Positions 8,943-17,168 of a DNA stretch of 62,416 nucleotides are shown piece by piece. This DNA comes from Proteiniphilum sp. UBA1403. Lineage in GTDB: Bacteria; Bacteroidota; Bacteroidia; Bacteroidales; Dysgonomonadaceae. The position numbers and the translations under genes are program-made. The notes under the pieces are model-generated. The model saw only the letters and a program-made list of their open reading frames with translations, did not search any database and was not told the DNA's origin. The DNA lies in contig DBQD01000006.1 of the NCBI GenBank assembly GCA_002305715.1, positions 1-62,416 on the forward strand, written 5' to 3'. Position 1 is the stretch's first letter. Every line of letters starts with the position of its first letter.

Positions 8943-10328
8943 TTAGTTCAACCGACATAATTTCTCATTCAAAGCAATTACTGCATCCTCGTAGCTGTCT
9001 CTCTGAATAACGAACTGCATGTTCACCTGCATGAGCGACTGGGCAAAACTTGCAATGTTTATATTCTTCTCATAGAGTGCCTGTGCAGCTTTGTAAAGAA
9101 AACCGGGTAGAGCAATGTTCGATCCCATCACACATACAATTGCCATTGGTTCGGCTGTAACCTGATAGAAGACCTCCCTCAATACGCTAACCAGCTCACG
9201 AGCTTTCTCATTATCCCACACCACCATTGTGATGGAGTTGGCGTTAGTCGACTTAAGAATGTAGCTCACATCATACTTCACAAAGTACTGCATGATCCGC
9301 CCATCGAAGCCCACTTCCCCCACCATCATGGGGTCATGCACTTCAATGGCAAGGACTTTTCTTGAACCGGAGACAATCTCCACACGCGGTTCCGGAGAGA
9401 TATAATCGCGTGAGATTAGTGTTCCCGGGTGTGACGGTTCGAAGGTATTTTTAATACGGATATCGATACCGGCCAGTTCCAATGGCTTGGCTGCCTTGGG
9501 GTGAATTGCTTCCATTCCAATATCAGCCAGCTGATCGGCAATAATATAATTGGTATGTCCCACCGGAATACTATTCTCCACACCCACAATCTTTGGGTCA
9601 GCACTTGAAAGGTGAAACTCTTTGTGGATGACCGCCTCATCGGCTTTCACCTCCACCGCAATCTTGCTGAAGGTAACTTCGCTATAGCCACGGTCAAACG
9701 CACGCATAATTCCTTCCGTACCCTTCGTATAGCCGGTTGCTACACAAAGCACGTTGGAGAAATCAATTCCTTTGAATTCCTTGTGAATTCGTTCGTCGAT
9801 GGTGAGCGGTTCGTTGTCGTTAAAACCACAGAGATCAATAAAACGCGCATTTATACCGTTGTTGTTCAATATATTCACCGAGTTCCAACCCGAATGAGCC
9901 TCACCAATGGAAGCCAGTATCTCTCGTGCAGCCAGGTGAATGTCGGTACGGTTCACATAGCCCGACGCCAGCACCTTACCCAGGCTGTACAACACCGTCT
10001 TGGCTTGATCCACACGGAAGCGAATAAAGTCGCGTGCCTCTTTCAAATCCAAACCATAATCGGCAAAGCCATCGTTGATCAGCAGCAGTCGCTGACAGAA
10101 CGCATCCAATGCACTGCTGTAATCTTCCCCATTCAGGAACTTGTTATAGATACCCGGTTCACCCGTCTTTTTGTGTTCCAACAACCAGTTGGTCACATTG
10201 TTATAGGCCGAAACCACAAATATACGATTATAGAGTTCGTCCCCTTTTCTATTTCCTACAATAATGTTTTGCATAACATCCTGAAACTGGGACATGGAGG
10301 TACCTCCAATTTTTTCTACTGTGAGCAT
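8943..10328 (-). CDS. lysC: Aspartate kinase
   Basis: Phosphorylates aspartate as the first step to lysine, threonine, methionine and diaminopimelate. The 461-residue protein has the amino-acid-kinase N-terminal domain and two C-terminal ACT regulatory domains (about residues 320-460), the usual layout of a monofunctional, feedback-regulated aspartokinase. The N-terminal motif reads KIGGTSM instead of the common KFGGTSV, and the first 60 residues are atypical, so the paralogue type is unsure. The HPKAAKP segment supports the family. The gene has its own promoter element upstream. Confidence 0.85.
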   Translation of the reverse strand: MLTVEKIGGTSMSQFQDVMQNIIVGNRKGDELYNRIFVVSAYNNVTNWLLEHKKTGEPGIYNKFLNGEDYSSALDAFCQRLLLINDGFADYGLDLKEARDFIRFRVDQAKTVLYSLGKVLASGYVNRTDIHLAAREILASIGEAHSGWNSVNILNNNGINARFIDLCGFNDNEPLTIDERIHKEFKGIDFSNVLCVATGYTKGTEGIMRAFDRGYSEVTFSKIAVEVKADEAVIHKEFHLSSADPKIVGVENSIPVGHTNYIIADQLADIGMEAIHPKAAKPLELAGIDIRIKNTFEPSHPGTLISRDYISPEPRVEIVSGSRKVLAIEVHDPMMVGEVGFDGRIMQYFVKYDVSYILKSTNANSITMVVWDNEKARELVSVLREVFYQVTAEPMAIVCVMGSNIALPGFLYKAAQALYEKNINIASFAQSLMQVNMQFVIQRDSYEDAVIALNEKLCRLN

Positions 10329-10390
10329 GGGATATACGGGATTATAATTGTTAGAATTACTGTATGAGTAGCATCCGCCATCTCATTTCG

Positions 10391-10398
10391 CAAAGATA
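10391..10398 (-). promoter_or_regulatory. -7 promoter element for the aspartate kinase gene
   Basis: On the minus strand this reads TATCTTTG followed by C, a good TAnnTTTG match, 62 bases upstream of the start codon at 10328. Confidence 0.6.
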
Positions 10399-10414
10399 AA
10401 TAATAAATCCGATC

Positions 10415-10990
10415 TTAAAACTGTTTCAGTGCACGATAGACCTTGTGGATGGGCAAACCCATTACATTGAAGTAAGATCCCTCAATCCTTTCCACTCCCA
10501 CGTATCCAATCCAATCCTGCACACCGTAGGCACCTGCTTTGTCCAGAGGGTTGTAATGCGAAACATAGTAGGCTATTTCGTCGTCGCTGAGGTCACTAAA
10601 TGTCACATGCGACACAGCCGAAAAATGAGACTGCTTTTTCCGTGTGCTCAAACAAACACCGGTGATAACACGATGCTGATTTCCAGCAAGCAGACGCAAC
10701 ATGCGAGCTGCATCCTCACTGTCGACCGGCTTTCCTAAAATAGCTCCATTCAGCAACACAATCGTATCTGCGGTGATCAACAGTTCATCCTCTTTGAGGG
10801 TATTCAAGTAGCTATCTGCTTTCTTACGAGCCAGATATTCCGCCACCTCTTCGTGGGGAAGTGTTTCGGGATAAGACTCATCCACATTGGGAAGTGTGCG
10901 CACGTCGTAGGCAACATCAAGTCCGGCCAGCAACTCTTTACGACGCGGAGAGTTGGAAGCCAGCACAATACGGTAATCGGTAATTTTCAT
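10415..10990 (-). CDS. maf: Maf-family nucleotide pyrophosphatase
   Basis: Hydrolyses non-canonical or dTTP/UTP-type nucleoside triphosphates to monophosphates; Maf proteins are linked to septum inhibition and nucleotide-pool cleaning. About 191 residues, normal length. Visible motifs are SNSPRRKELL at the N-terminus, ITADTIV with the catalytic aspartate, and GKP. Start codons ATG at 10993 and 10990 are in tandem. The longer frame begins with a TTG inside the -7 element and can be excluded. Because the -7 element ends only a few bases before the ATG, the mRNA may be leaderless. Confidence 0.93.
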   Translation of the reverse strand: MKITDYRIVLASNSPRRKELLAGLDVAYDVRTLPNVDESYPETLPHEEVAEYLARKKADSYLNTLKEDELLITADTIVLLNGAILGKPVDSEDAARMLRLLAGNQHRVITGVCLSTRKKQSHFSAVSHVTFSDLSDDEIAYYVSHYNPLDKAGAYGVQDWIGYVGVERIEGSYFNVMGLPIHKVYRALKQF

Positions 10991-10996
10991 CATACA

Positions 10997-11004
10997 CAAA
11001 GGTA
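10997..11004 (-). promoter_or_regulatory. -7 promoter element abutting the maf start codon
   Basis: On the minus strand this reads TACCTTTG, 3 bases before the ATG at 10993 and 6 before the ATG at 10990. Transcription from it would start at about the start codon. Confidence 0.55.
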
Positions 11005-11054
11005 GTGATTTTGTCTATTTTGTAATTTTTTCCGCAAGCTTATTCTGTTATTGC

Positions 11055-11062
11055 TATCTTTG
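11055..11062 (+). promoter_or_regulatory. -7 promoter element just before comB
   Basis: TATCTTTG matches TAnnTTTG and ends 10 bases before the ATG at 11073, so the predicted leader is at most a few bases. Confidence 0.6.
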
Positions 11063-11072
11063 TAGAAAAAAG

Positions 11073-11783
11073 ATGATACTCGATATTTGTCCCTCTCCCA
11101 CCCTCTATCCCTATTACAAGAAAGAGAACGATACGGTTATTGTGGTAGATGTCTTCCGAGCATCGGCCACCATGTGCGCCATGTTGCACAATGGGGCGAC
11201 GGCCGTCATTCCGGTTGCCAATATCGAGGAGGCAAGGGCATACAAACAGGCCGGATACCTGGTAGGCGCTGAGCGAAAAACGCGTAAATGCGATTTTGCC
11301 GATTTTGGCAATTCACCCTTCGACTATACCCGTGAAATTGTGGCTGGCAAAGAGGTTGTCTTCACCACCACCAACGGCACCAAGGCCATTGAGATGGGAC
11401 GAGAAAGCAAGCACCTTTATATTGGCACGTTTCCCAATATCGACGCTCTGGCCGATAAATGCATGGAATCATCCGAACGGATTGTGGTTATTTGTGCCGG
11501 GTGGAATAACCGGGTTAATCTGGAAGACACCCTCTTTGGAGGAGCATTTGCGGAGCGTTTAGCTGGAAAAACAGACCTAACGATTGGTTCCGATGCCGTA
11601 AGGATTGCCCTTTCGCTGTGGCAACAGGCAAAAAGCAATCCGTTGGATTATCTGCAGCAGAGCGAACACTGGCAACGTCTCATCGACAACCATGCTGTTG
11701 GCGATGCGGCCTACTGCCTACAAGAAAACACCGTAACCGTGGTACCCTGTTACCACAAAGAGGAGAAGAAGCTCAGGGTATAA
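11073..11783 (+). CDS. comB: ComB-like 2-phosphosulfolactate phosphatase family protein
   Basis: Members of this family hydrolyse 2-phosphosulfolactate to sulfolactate in methanogen coenzyme M synthesis. The 236-residue protein shows the family features VVVDVFRASAT near the N-terminus, the TTNGTKA motif and ENTVTVVPCY at the C-terminus. Bacteroidetes do not make coenzyme M as far as is known and no ComA or ComC homologue is nearby, so the true substrate here is unknown. It is transcribed divergently from maf. Confidence 0.85.
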   Translation: MILDICPSPTLYPYYKKENDTVIVVDVFRASATMCAMLHNGATAVIPVANIEEARAYKQAGYLVGAERKTRKCDFADFGNSPFDYTREIVAGKEVVFTTTNGTKAIEMGRESKHLYIGTFPNIDALADKCMESSERIVVICAGWNNRVNLEDTLFGGAFAERLAGKTDLTIGSDAVRIALSLWQQAKSNPLDYLQQSEHWQRLIDNHAVGDAAYCLQENTVTVVPCYHKEEKKLRV

Positions 11784-11808
11784 AAAAAGCATGGCTTTTT
11801 ACCATGCT
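11781..11808 (-). terminator. Rho-independent terminator of the rplY-pth-S4 unit
   Basis: On the minus strand AGCATGG/CCATGCT (7-bp stem, 11788-11808, 7-base loop) is followed by TTTTTTTA. It lies directly after the stop codon of the S4 gene and also touches the end of comB, which converges on it. On the plus strand no T-run follows the stem. Confidence 0.8.
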
Positions 11809-11809
11809 A

Positions 11810-12214
11810 TTAATCGTCCCAATCAAACTCATCGAAATCGAGGGAACTACCAAACTGTTCCAAGTCGCGTCGCTCCTTCTTGGTGGGCCGCCCTGTTCCC
11901 CGTTGCCGGTCGACAAAGCCACTAATCTTACTCAACTCCAGCAGTTCGTACTGATCGGGTGGTGTGACATTCTCCATAAATTGCGGTACCAGCTTCGCCC
12001 CCATACGGTTTTGGGACAAGGCAAGCACCTTGAACGAATAGGTAACCGGCGGCTTACGTACCTGTACTACGTCGCCAACACGGATATTGCGGGAGGGTTT
12101 TACAGCTACATTGTCGATCATCACACGTCCTTTTTTGCATGCTTCCACTGCAATGGTACGTGTTTTGAAAATGCGTACCGCCCACAACCATTTGTCGATG
12201 CGTACTTCTTCCAT
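11810..12214 (-). CDS. hslR: S4-domain RNA-binding protein, Hsp15 family
   Basis: Hsp15-type proteins bind the 50S subunit carrying a stalled nascent chain and help recycle it. The 134-residue protein has the S4 RNA-binding fold at its N-terminus (RIDKWLWAVRIFKTRT, then the GRVMIDN segment) and a basic, then acidic C-terminal tail. I chose the ATG at 12214; a GTG one codon earlier is also possible. It is 12 bases downstream of pth on the same strand. Confidence 0.85.
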   Translation of the reverse strand: MEEVRIDKWLWAVRIFKTRTIAVEACKKGRVMIDNVAVKPSRNIRVGDVVQVRKPPVTYSFKVLALSQNRMGAKLVPQFMENVTPPDQYELLELSKISGFVDRQRGTGRPTKKERRDLEQFGSSLDFDEFDWDD

Positions 12215-12226
12215 CACAAGAACTCC

Positions 12227-12787
12227 TTACTTATTATTATATTGATTCATTGTGGTGTTGATACCTGCCAAGCAAAAACTACGAATAATGTCGACCGCCA
12301 TATCAATGCGCTCGGGCAGCTTTTGCTTTTCCTCCTCAGAGAATTCATCCAGTACAAAATTCACCTGTGCTCCCCGGGGAAAATCATTACCGATACCAAA
12401 TCGGAGACGCGGATAATTCTGACCAATCAACCCCTGAATATGTTTCAGTCCGTTATGTCCGGCATCGCTCCCTTTCGATTTCAGACGCAATGTCCCGAAG
12501 GGTAGTGCCAGGTCGTCGACCACCACCAGTAGGTTTTCCGTTTCAATCTTCTCCTTCTGCATCCAATAACGGATGGCATTTCCGCTCAAGTTCATGAACG
12601 TGGAAGGTTTGAGGAGCAGGAGCGATTTATTACGGAGTCGCATCTCAGACACGAATCCATACCGTCTGTCCTCAAAAACAGCATTGGACGCTTTTGCAAA
12701 AGCGTCCAACACCATAAATCCAATATTGTGGCGGGTTAGTGCATATTCGGGTCCGATATTCCCCAATCCCGCAATCAAATACTTCAT
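12227..12787 (-). CDS. pth: Peptidyl-tRNA hydrolase
   Basis: Releases tRNA from peptidyl-tRNAs that drop off the ribosome. The 186-residue protein has the family start MKYLIAGLGNIG with TRHNIG (catalytic histidine), the KPSTFMNLSG motif, DDLALPFG and the GHNGL motif. It lies 15 bases after rplY, an arrangement common in bacteria and consistent with one translation-related transcript. Confidence 0.96.
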   Translation of the reverse strand: MKYLIAGLGNIGPEYALTRHNIGFMVLDAFAKASNAVFEDRRYGFVSEMRLRNKSLLLLKPSTFMNLSGNAIRYWMQKEKIETENLLVVVDDLALPFGTLRLKSKGSDAGHNGLKHIQGLIGQNYPRLRFGIGNDFPRGAQVNFVLDEFSEEEKQKLPERIDMAVDIIRSFCLAGINTTMNQYNNK

Positions 12788-12802
12788 TGACTAATACATT
12801 GA

Positions 12803-13378
12803 TTAACCTCTTGTTGCTGCACCTCTTGCGGCACGTGTCAACTGAACGCGGCAGACAACTGCATTCTTGGCATTCAATATCTCCAGACCTTCGAAGCTGA
12901 GCTGACCAACCTGAATTGTCTTTCCTAATTCGAGGCTTTCAACGTTGACCACCAGCACTTCAGGTAATTTAGCAGGCAATGCTTTCACTTTCAACTTACG
13001 CATGTCGAGAGAGAGTTTACCACCGGCTCTCACACCAGCAGCAAGTCCTTCCAAACGCACAGGGATTTCGATCACCACTGGCAGGTTTTCAAATACATGC
13101 AGGAAGTCGATATGCAGAATGGTATCTTTTACCGGGTGGAATTGCACATCCTTTACAATTGCCATCAGTTTCTTTTCTCCAAGATCGAGATTTACCAGAA
13201 ACACCTCAGGAGTGTAGATCAGATTGCGTACATCACCAGTTTTAACCACAAAGTTTATGTTTTCACTGCCGTGACCACCATACACAACGCAAGGAATCAA
13301 GTTCTCTGCGCGATAAGCTTTCGCTGCTTTCTTACCGAAACCATCTCTGATCTCGCCTTTTAATGCAAATGTCTTCAT
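12803..13378 (-). CDS. rplY: 50S ribosomal protein L25/general stress protein Ctc
   Basis: Binds 5S rRNA in the large subunit. The 191-residue length shows the long CTC form: an L25 beta-barrel domain (about residues 1-95) plus the TL5-type C-terminal domain (residues 96-185). The start MKTFALKGEIRDGFGKKAAK fits the family. It heads the rplY-pth-S4 unit, with a promoter element about 85 bases upstream. Confidence 0.95.
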   Translation of the reverse strand: MKTFALKGEIRDGFGKKAAKAYRAENLIPCVVYGGHGSENINFVVKTGDVRNLIYTPEVFLVNLDLGEKKLMAIVKDVQFHPVKDTILHIDFLHVFENLPVVIEIPVRLEGLAAGVRAGGKLSLDMRKLKVKALPAKLPEVLVVNVESLELGKTIQVGQLSFEGLEILNAKNAVVCRVQLTRAARGAATRG

Positions 13379-13461
13379 TGTTTAATTTTTTGTTTTTGTG
13401 TTACTCAAAATAAAGTGCTTTCTTTATTTCCCATCACACGGGAGCTTTCAAAAAAGCGGCG

Positions 13462-13469
13462 CAAAGATA
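13462..13469 (-). promoter_or_regulatory. -7 promoter element for rplY
   Basis: On the minus strand this reads TATCTTTG followed by C, 83 bases upstream of the rplY ATG, within the gap after the hexosaminidase gene. Confidence 0.6.
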
Positions 13470-13506
13470 GTGATTTTCTTTTTATTGCACAATCATTTAC
13501 TTCACT

Positions 13507-15411
13507 TTATCTTACTCTTTTTTTCAGATCTTCCACTGATATGCTCATCAGTCGTCCAATTGGCTTATCGCCTCTGTAGCTAATGATCCTCATTACATAA
13601 GCATCTCTTGGTATGCGCTGTGGTTCTTTGTATTTCGGATAGAAGTTATCGGGTGTAGAGGCATCGAAGCTGGTGTAAATATCCAGTCCTTTTATTTCCG
13701 GGGTAAGGGTTACATAGTAATCATCGCCCTCTTTCGTTACCGAAACAATAGGATCATAAATAGCCGGAGAATATTTGATCTTACCATAATTGAAGCGAAC
13801 AAAATGATCTTCTGTCTTCGCTACGAACTGGTCCCAGTCTTTCTTTTCTTGGGGCGACCAAAGCGACTCAGCCACAGCGAAAGCACGAGGCCATGTCATG
13901 TATTCCAGCTGGCGATTGTTGTATATCTGCTCGGTCCACAAGTTGGCCTGACCACCCAGTATGTAGTTTGCATCAGCTCCCTCGGGTATTGGATTGAACT
14001 TGTAGGTCTGGTTCAGTCTCAATGTGCTGTATACACGTGGTTCGGTGGTAATATCACCTTGCATAAAGTCGATGTAAACATAGGTTGTAGGGCTCATTAC
14101 TACATAATGTCCCGACTTGGAGGCTTCAATTCCATGCTCAACACCGCGCCAGCTCATCAAGCCGGTAGAGGGGGTAATACCACCTTCAAGGATCTCATCC
14201 CAACCCATCATCTTTTTCCCTTTTGCGAGGATGATCTTTTCTACCCTCTTCCCGAAATAAGACTGTACAGCCGGCATATCTTTCAACCCTTCGCGTTTCA
14301 TCAATTGTTTCACATCGTCGCTCCTTTCCCAGAATGTGTAGGGCGCCTCATCTCCTCCGGTATGGATATATTCAAAGGGGAACATCTCTGCCAGCTCGGC
14401 AATGACCTTTTCCATGAATTCGTACACTTTCTCGCTGGCCGGATTCAGGGTATTTTCAAAGATGGCTGTAGGGTGTCCGCCAGTACTCCAATCGAGAAAC
14501 TCAGCACCGGTGCGTACAAAATGATCACCGCTTCCAGGGAAGCAAGCAAGTTCGGGATATGCAGCCAATGCAGCCGAACTATGTCCCGGCACATCAACTT
14601 CAGGCATAATCTGGATGTTGCGTTCTGCAGCATATGCCACAATATCCTTAATCTGTTCTTGCGTGTAATAACCGCCGTATGTTTTTGGTGCATCCAGATC
14701 AATTGCAGGCAGATTACCAAACCATCCAATTTGCTCGGCACGCCATGCGCCCACCTCTGTAAGCTTTGGTAAACTTTTTATTTCGACACGCCAACCCTCA
14801 TCGTCGGTCAAGTGCCAATGCAACATATTGAACTTGTATTTCGCCATGTTGTCGATATACTTCTTTACCTCATCCACCGTAAAGAAATGCCGCGCAACAT
14901 CGAGCATAAGTCCACGCCAGCCCACACTCGGATAATCGGTGATTTCCACTTGAGGCACCTGCCATACTACATTCGGTTCAGCGCAATCACTCTCAATTTG
15001 AGGAGGCAGCAGTTGAATCAAGGTCTGTACACCATAATGGAGTCCCGCTGGTTTATTGGCAGTTATTGTGATCTTGGTGTCGGTCACATCCAACTTATAA
15101 CCCTCTTTACCGAGTGTAGCATCCTCTTTTTTGTTGAGCGATAACAGGATATGAGCATTGCGACTATTTTTGCTCACTGTAACCCTCTTACCCGGTGCGA
15201 GCGATAGTTTTTGTTTCAATAAATTGACTACATAGGCCGTCTCTTTTTCCGAAGAAGTGGATAGAATTACCTCATCGGGCAACTGGAAAAAACCACCCTT
15301 ATCAAGGAGAGAAACTGGCTCTGGAATAATGGAGATGTTGCGCTCTACCGGTTGTGCATAACCAATAATAGAGCAACATAGAAATAATAGTGAGACAAGT
15401 TTGCGTTTCAT
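13507..15411 (-). CDS. Beta-N-acetylhexosaminidase, glycoside hydrolase family 20
   Basis: Removes terminal N-acetylglucosamine or N-acetylgalactosamine from glycans, using substrate-assisted catalysis. The 634-residue protein has a signal peptide (residues 1-19, ending GYAQ), a GH20b N-terminal domain (about 20-155) and a GH20 TIM barrel (about 158-520). The catalytic Asp-Glu pair is in HTGGDEAPY. A C-terminal beta-sandwich follows. The WHLTDDEGWR motif is also typical. Location is likely periplasm or cell surface. Lone GH20 enzymes of this kind are common in Bacteroidales for host-glycan or chitin/peptidoglycan fragment use. Confidence 0.94.
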   Translation of the reverse strand: MKRKLVSLLFLCCSIIGYAQPVERNISIIPEPVSLLDKGGFFQLPDEVILSTSSEKETAYVVNLLKQKLSLAPGKRVTVSKNSRNAHILLSLNKKEDATLGKEGYKLDVTDTKITITANKPAGLHYGVQTLIQLLPPQIESDCAEPNVVWQVPQVEITDYPSVGWRGLMLDVARHFFTVDEVKKYIDNMAKYKFNMLHWHLTDDEGWRVEIKSLPKLTEVGAWRAEQIGWFGNLPAIDLDAPKTYGGYYTQEQIKDIVAYAAERNIQIMPEVDVPGHSSAALAAYPELACFPGSGDHFVRTGAEFLDWSTGGHPTAIFENTLNPASEKVYEFMEKVIAELAEMFPFEYIHTGGDEAPYTFWERSDDVKQLMKREGLKDMPAVQSYFGKRVEKIILAKGKKMMGWDEILEGGITPSTGLMSWRGVEHGIEASKSGHYVVMSPTTYVYIDFMQGDITTEPRVYSTLRLNQTYKFNPIPEGADANYILGGQANLWTEQIYNNRQLEYMTWPRAFAVAESLWSPQEKKDWDQFVAKTEDHFVRFNYGKIKYSPAIYDPIVSVTKEGDDYYVTLTPEIKGLDIYTSFDASTPDNFYPKYKEPQRIPRDAYVMRIISYRGDKPIGRLMSISVEDLKKRVR

Positions 15412-15437
15412 TAAATTAAAAATTTTAGTTAAGTGGA

Positions 15438-15445
15438 CAAACTTA
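15438..15445 (-). promoter_or_regulatory. -7 promoter element for the hexosaminidase gene
   Basis: On the minus strand this reads TAAGTTTG, matching TAnnTTTG, 26 bases before the start codon at 15411. Confidence 0.5.
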
Positions 15446-15850
15446 CGGAAAAAAATTGAAATTTCATTCCATTTTCACCCGCTCAACTTATTTGTTGATT
15501 ATCCAAATGGATTCGCTTTTCGACACTTTCAGCTCTATTTTTCGCCTATATTCTATTTGATTTCCTTTGTTACCCCTCCGTTATCCCTCTGTTATCCCTC
15601 TGTTACCCCACTGTAAAAACCCCTGATTATCCGAACAAGTATAAGACTTGAATACAGGATGGTCCTTCCCTTAAATGAACGATAGAGGGCGAAATGAAAA
15701 CGCAGCAACAAGTGGTATAATGCAAAAAGAGAAGTGCGAATGCTTAATATAGGTCAAAGAGTCCCAAATATCAATAAATCACTCCCAATGAGTATGTGAT
15801 AACTTGTGATCATTCTGATGTTGAGGATGTGAAATACCAAAAAAAATAGC
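15446..15850. other. Intergenic region between hexosaminidase and nusB
   Basis: About 400 bases between two divergent genes. I see no convincing coding sequence or RNA gene. The only structured element is the 11-bp tandem repeat at 15569-15612. The rest is AT-rich and unremarkable. Confidence 0.6.
15569..15612. repeat. Four tandem copies of an 11-bp unit
   Basis: Four contiguous 11-base units of the form GTTAYCCCTCY start at 15569, 15580, 15591 and 15602. Units 2 and 3 are identical; units 1 and 4 differ by one to three bases. The exact 11-base period puts each copy on the same face of the helix. It lies between divergent promoters, so it could be a protein-binding array or a small variable repeat. 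Confidence 0.75.
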
Positions 15851-15858
15851 TACTTTTG
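15851..15858 (+). promoter_or_regulatory. -7 promoter element for nusB
   Basis: TACTTTTG matches TAnnTTTG and ends 23 bases before the nusB ATG at 15882. It excludes the longer frame that would start at 15858. Confidence 0.6.
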
Positions 15859-15881
15859 TGGTTTCAAAACAAGTTTCTTCA

Positions 15882-16808
15882 ATGATAAACAGAAATTTAA
15901 TTCGCATACGGGTTATCCAGATTGTTTACTCCTGGTACCAAAATACGAATAGGGATTTGCGAAATGCCGAAAACGAGCTCATGACGGGCTTACAGAAATC
16001 TTACGATCTTTATTTTTATCTGTTGCTGCTAATGGTGGAACTCACCAGAGCATACGAAAACAGGGTGGAGATGAAACGTAACAAGTACCTCCCTTCCGCA
16101 GAGGATCTACATCCTAACACCCACCTGATTGACAACAAGTTCATTCTTCAGCTTCGGGATAACAAGGAGTTTCAGAAACACCTTACCGAGCGCCCCATGG
16201 TGTGGGATGCGTATGAGTCGTTCATCAAGAACCTGCTCGACACCATATTGGCGTCGGACCTTTATAAAGAATATGCTGAGATTGCGTCTCCCTCCTACGA
16301 AGATGACCGTACATTCTGGAGAAAGGCATTCAAGCAATTTATCTACATGAACGAAGAGCTGGATGACATCCTCGAAGATGAATGTATCTACTGGAACGAC
16401 GATGTAGAGATTGTGCAGACGTTTGTGTTGAAGACAATCAAGAAATTCGCGGAAGCTAAAGGTGCTAACCAGTCGCTCCTACCAATGTTTAAGGATGAAG
16501 AGGACAAGACATATGCCATCAAGCTACTGCATGACTCCATCTTGAATGAAAAAAAATACAGAGAGCTGATTGATAAGCACACCGATAAATGGGACTTCGA
16601 ACGCATTGCTTTCATGGATTTAATCATCATGCAGGTCACTCTCTCTGAGATATTTACGTTTGAATCTATCCCAACAAGTGTCTCCCTGAACGAATACATT
16701 GAAATTGCGAAATCCTATAGTACACCCAAAAGTGGCACGTTCGTCAACGGAATATTAGATGCCATTGTGCAGGAATTAAAAGAAGAAAATCGTATCTTTA
16801 AGAGCTAA
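15882..16808 (+). CDS. nusB: Transcription antitermination protein NusB (long Bacteroidetes form)
   Basis: NusB with NusE (S10) binds boxA RNA in rRNA antitermination. The protein is 308 residues, about twice the E. coli length, as is usual in Bacteroidetes. The canonical NusB helical domain is C-terminal (about 180-300), with FERIAFMDLIIMQVTLSEI and SVSLNEYIEIAKSYSTPKSG followed by FVNGILDA. The N-terminal half starts MINRNLIRIRVIQIVYSWYQ and is also alpha-helical. It heads a run with yajC, ybbR and coaE. Confidence 0.93.
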   Translation: MINRNLIRIRVIQIVYSWYQNTNRDLRNAENELMTGLQKSYDLYFYLLLLMVELTRAYENRVEMKRNKYLPSAEDLHPNTHLIDNKFILQLRDNKEFQKHLTERPMVWDAYESFIKNLLDTILASDLYKEYAEIASPSYEDDRTFWRKAFKQFIYMNEELDDILEDECIYWNDDVEIVQTFVLKTIKKFAEAKGANQSLLPMFKDEEDKTYAIKLLHDSILNEKKYRELIDKHTDKWDFERIAFMDLIIMQVTLSEIFTFESIPTSVSLNEYIEIAKSYSTPKSGTFVNGILDAIVQELKEENRIFKS

Positions 16809-16840
16809 TTATTCTCTATAAACATTAAATATCAAATTGT

Positions 16841-17158
16841 ATGAATATTTTATTACAAGCAGCACCGGCCGGAGGTATGGGTGGTGGTAGTATGACCAGC
16901 ACGCTTATTATGATGGTTGCCATTATTGCCGTCTTTTATTTCTTTATGATTCGCCCACAACAGAAAAAACAGAAGGAACTGCAGAAGAGCCGCGAAGCCA
17001 TGAAGGTAGGCGACAAGGTGGTTACCTCAGGTGGTATTCACGGTAGAATTAAAGAAGTAGGCGACACCTGGTTCCTGGTGGAAGTAGCAGACGGTGTACG
17101 AATTAAATTCGAAAAAGCATCTGTTTTTGCCTCTTCATCTGACGTGACAACAAACTAA
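16841..17158 (+). CDS. yajC: Preprotein translocase subunit YajC
   Basis: A small inner-membrane protein associated with the Sec translocon (SecDF-YajC). The 105 residues hold one transmembrane helix (about 20-40), then FMIRPQQKKQKE, then the GDKVVTSGGIHG segment typical of YajC. It lies 32 bases after nusB and 10 before ybbR. Confidence 0.95.
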   Translation: MNILLQAAPAGGMGGGSMTSTLIMMVAIIAVFYFFMIRPQQKKQKELQKSREAMKVGDKVVTSGGIHGRIKEVGDTWFLVEVADGVRIKFEKASVFASSSDVTTN

Positions 17159-17168
17159 ACCTTTTGCC

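Noticed and set aside
9612..10367. 251-codon plus-strand frame
   Set aside because: Antisense shadow of the aspartate kinase gene.
11618..12505. 295-codon plus-strand frame
   Set aside because: It lies antisense to the S4 gene and pth and overlaps the end of comB; both minus-strand genes have clear family motifs.
13804..14772. 322-codon plus-strand frame
   Set aside because: Antisense shadow of the GH20 hexosaminidase, which carries the catalytic GGDE motif on the other strand.
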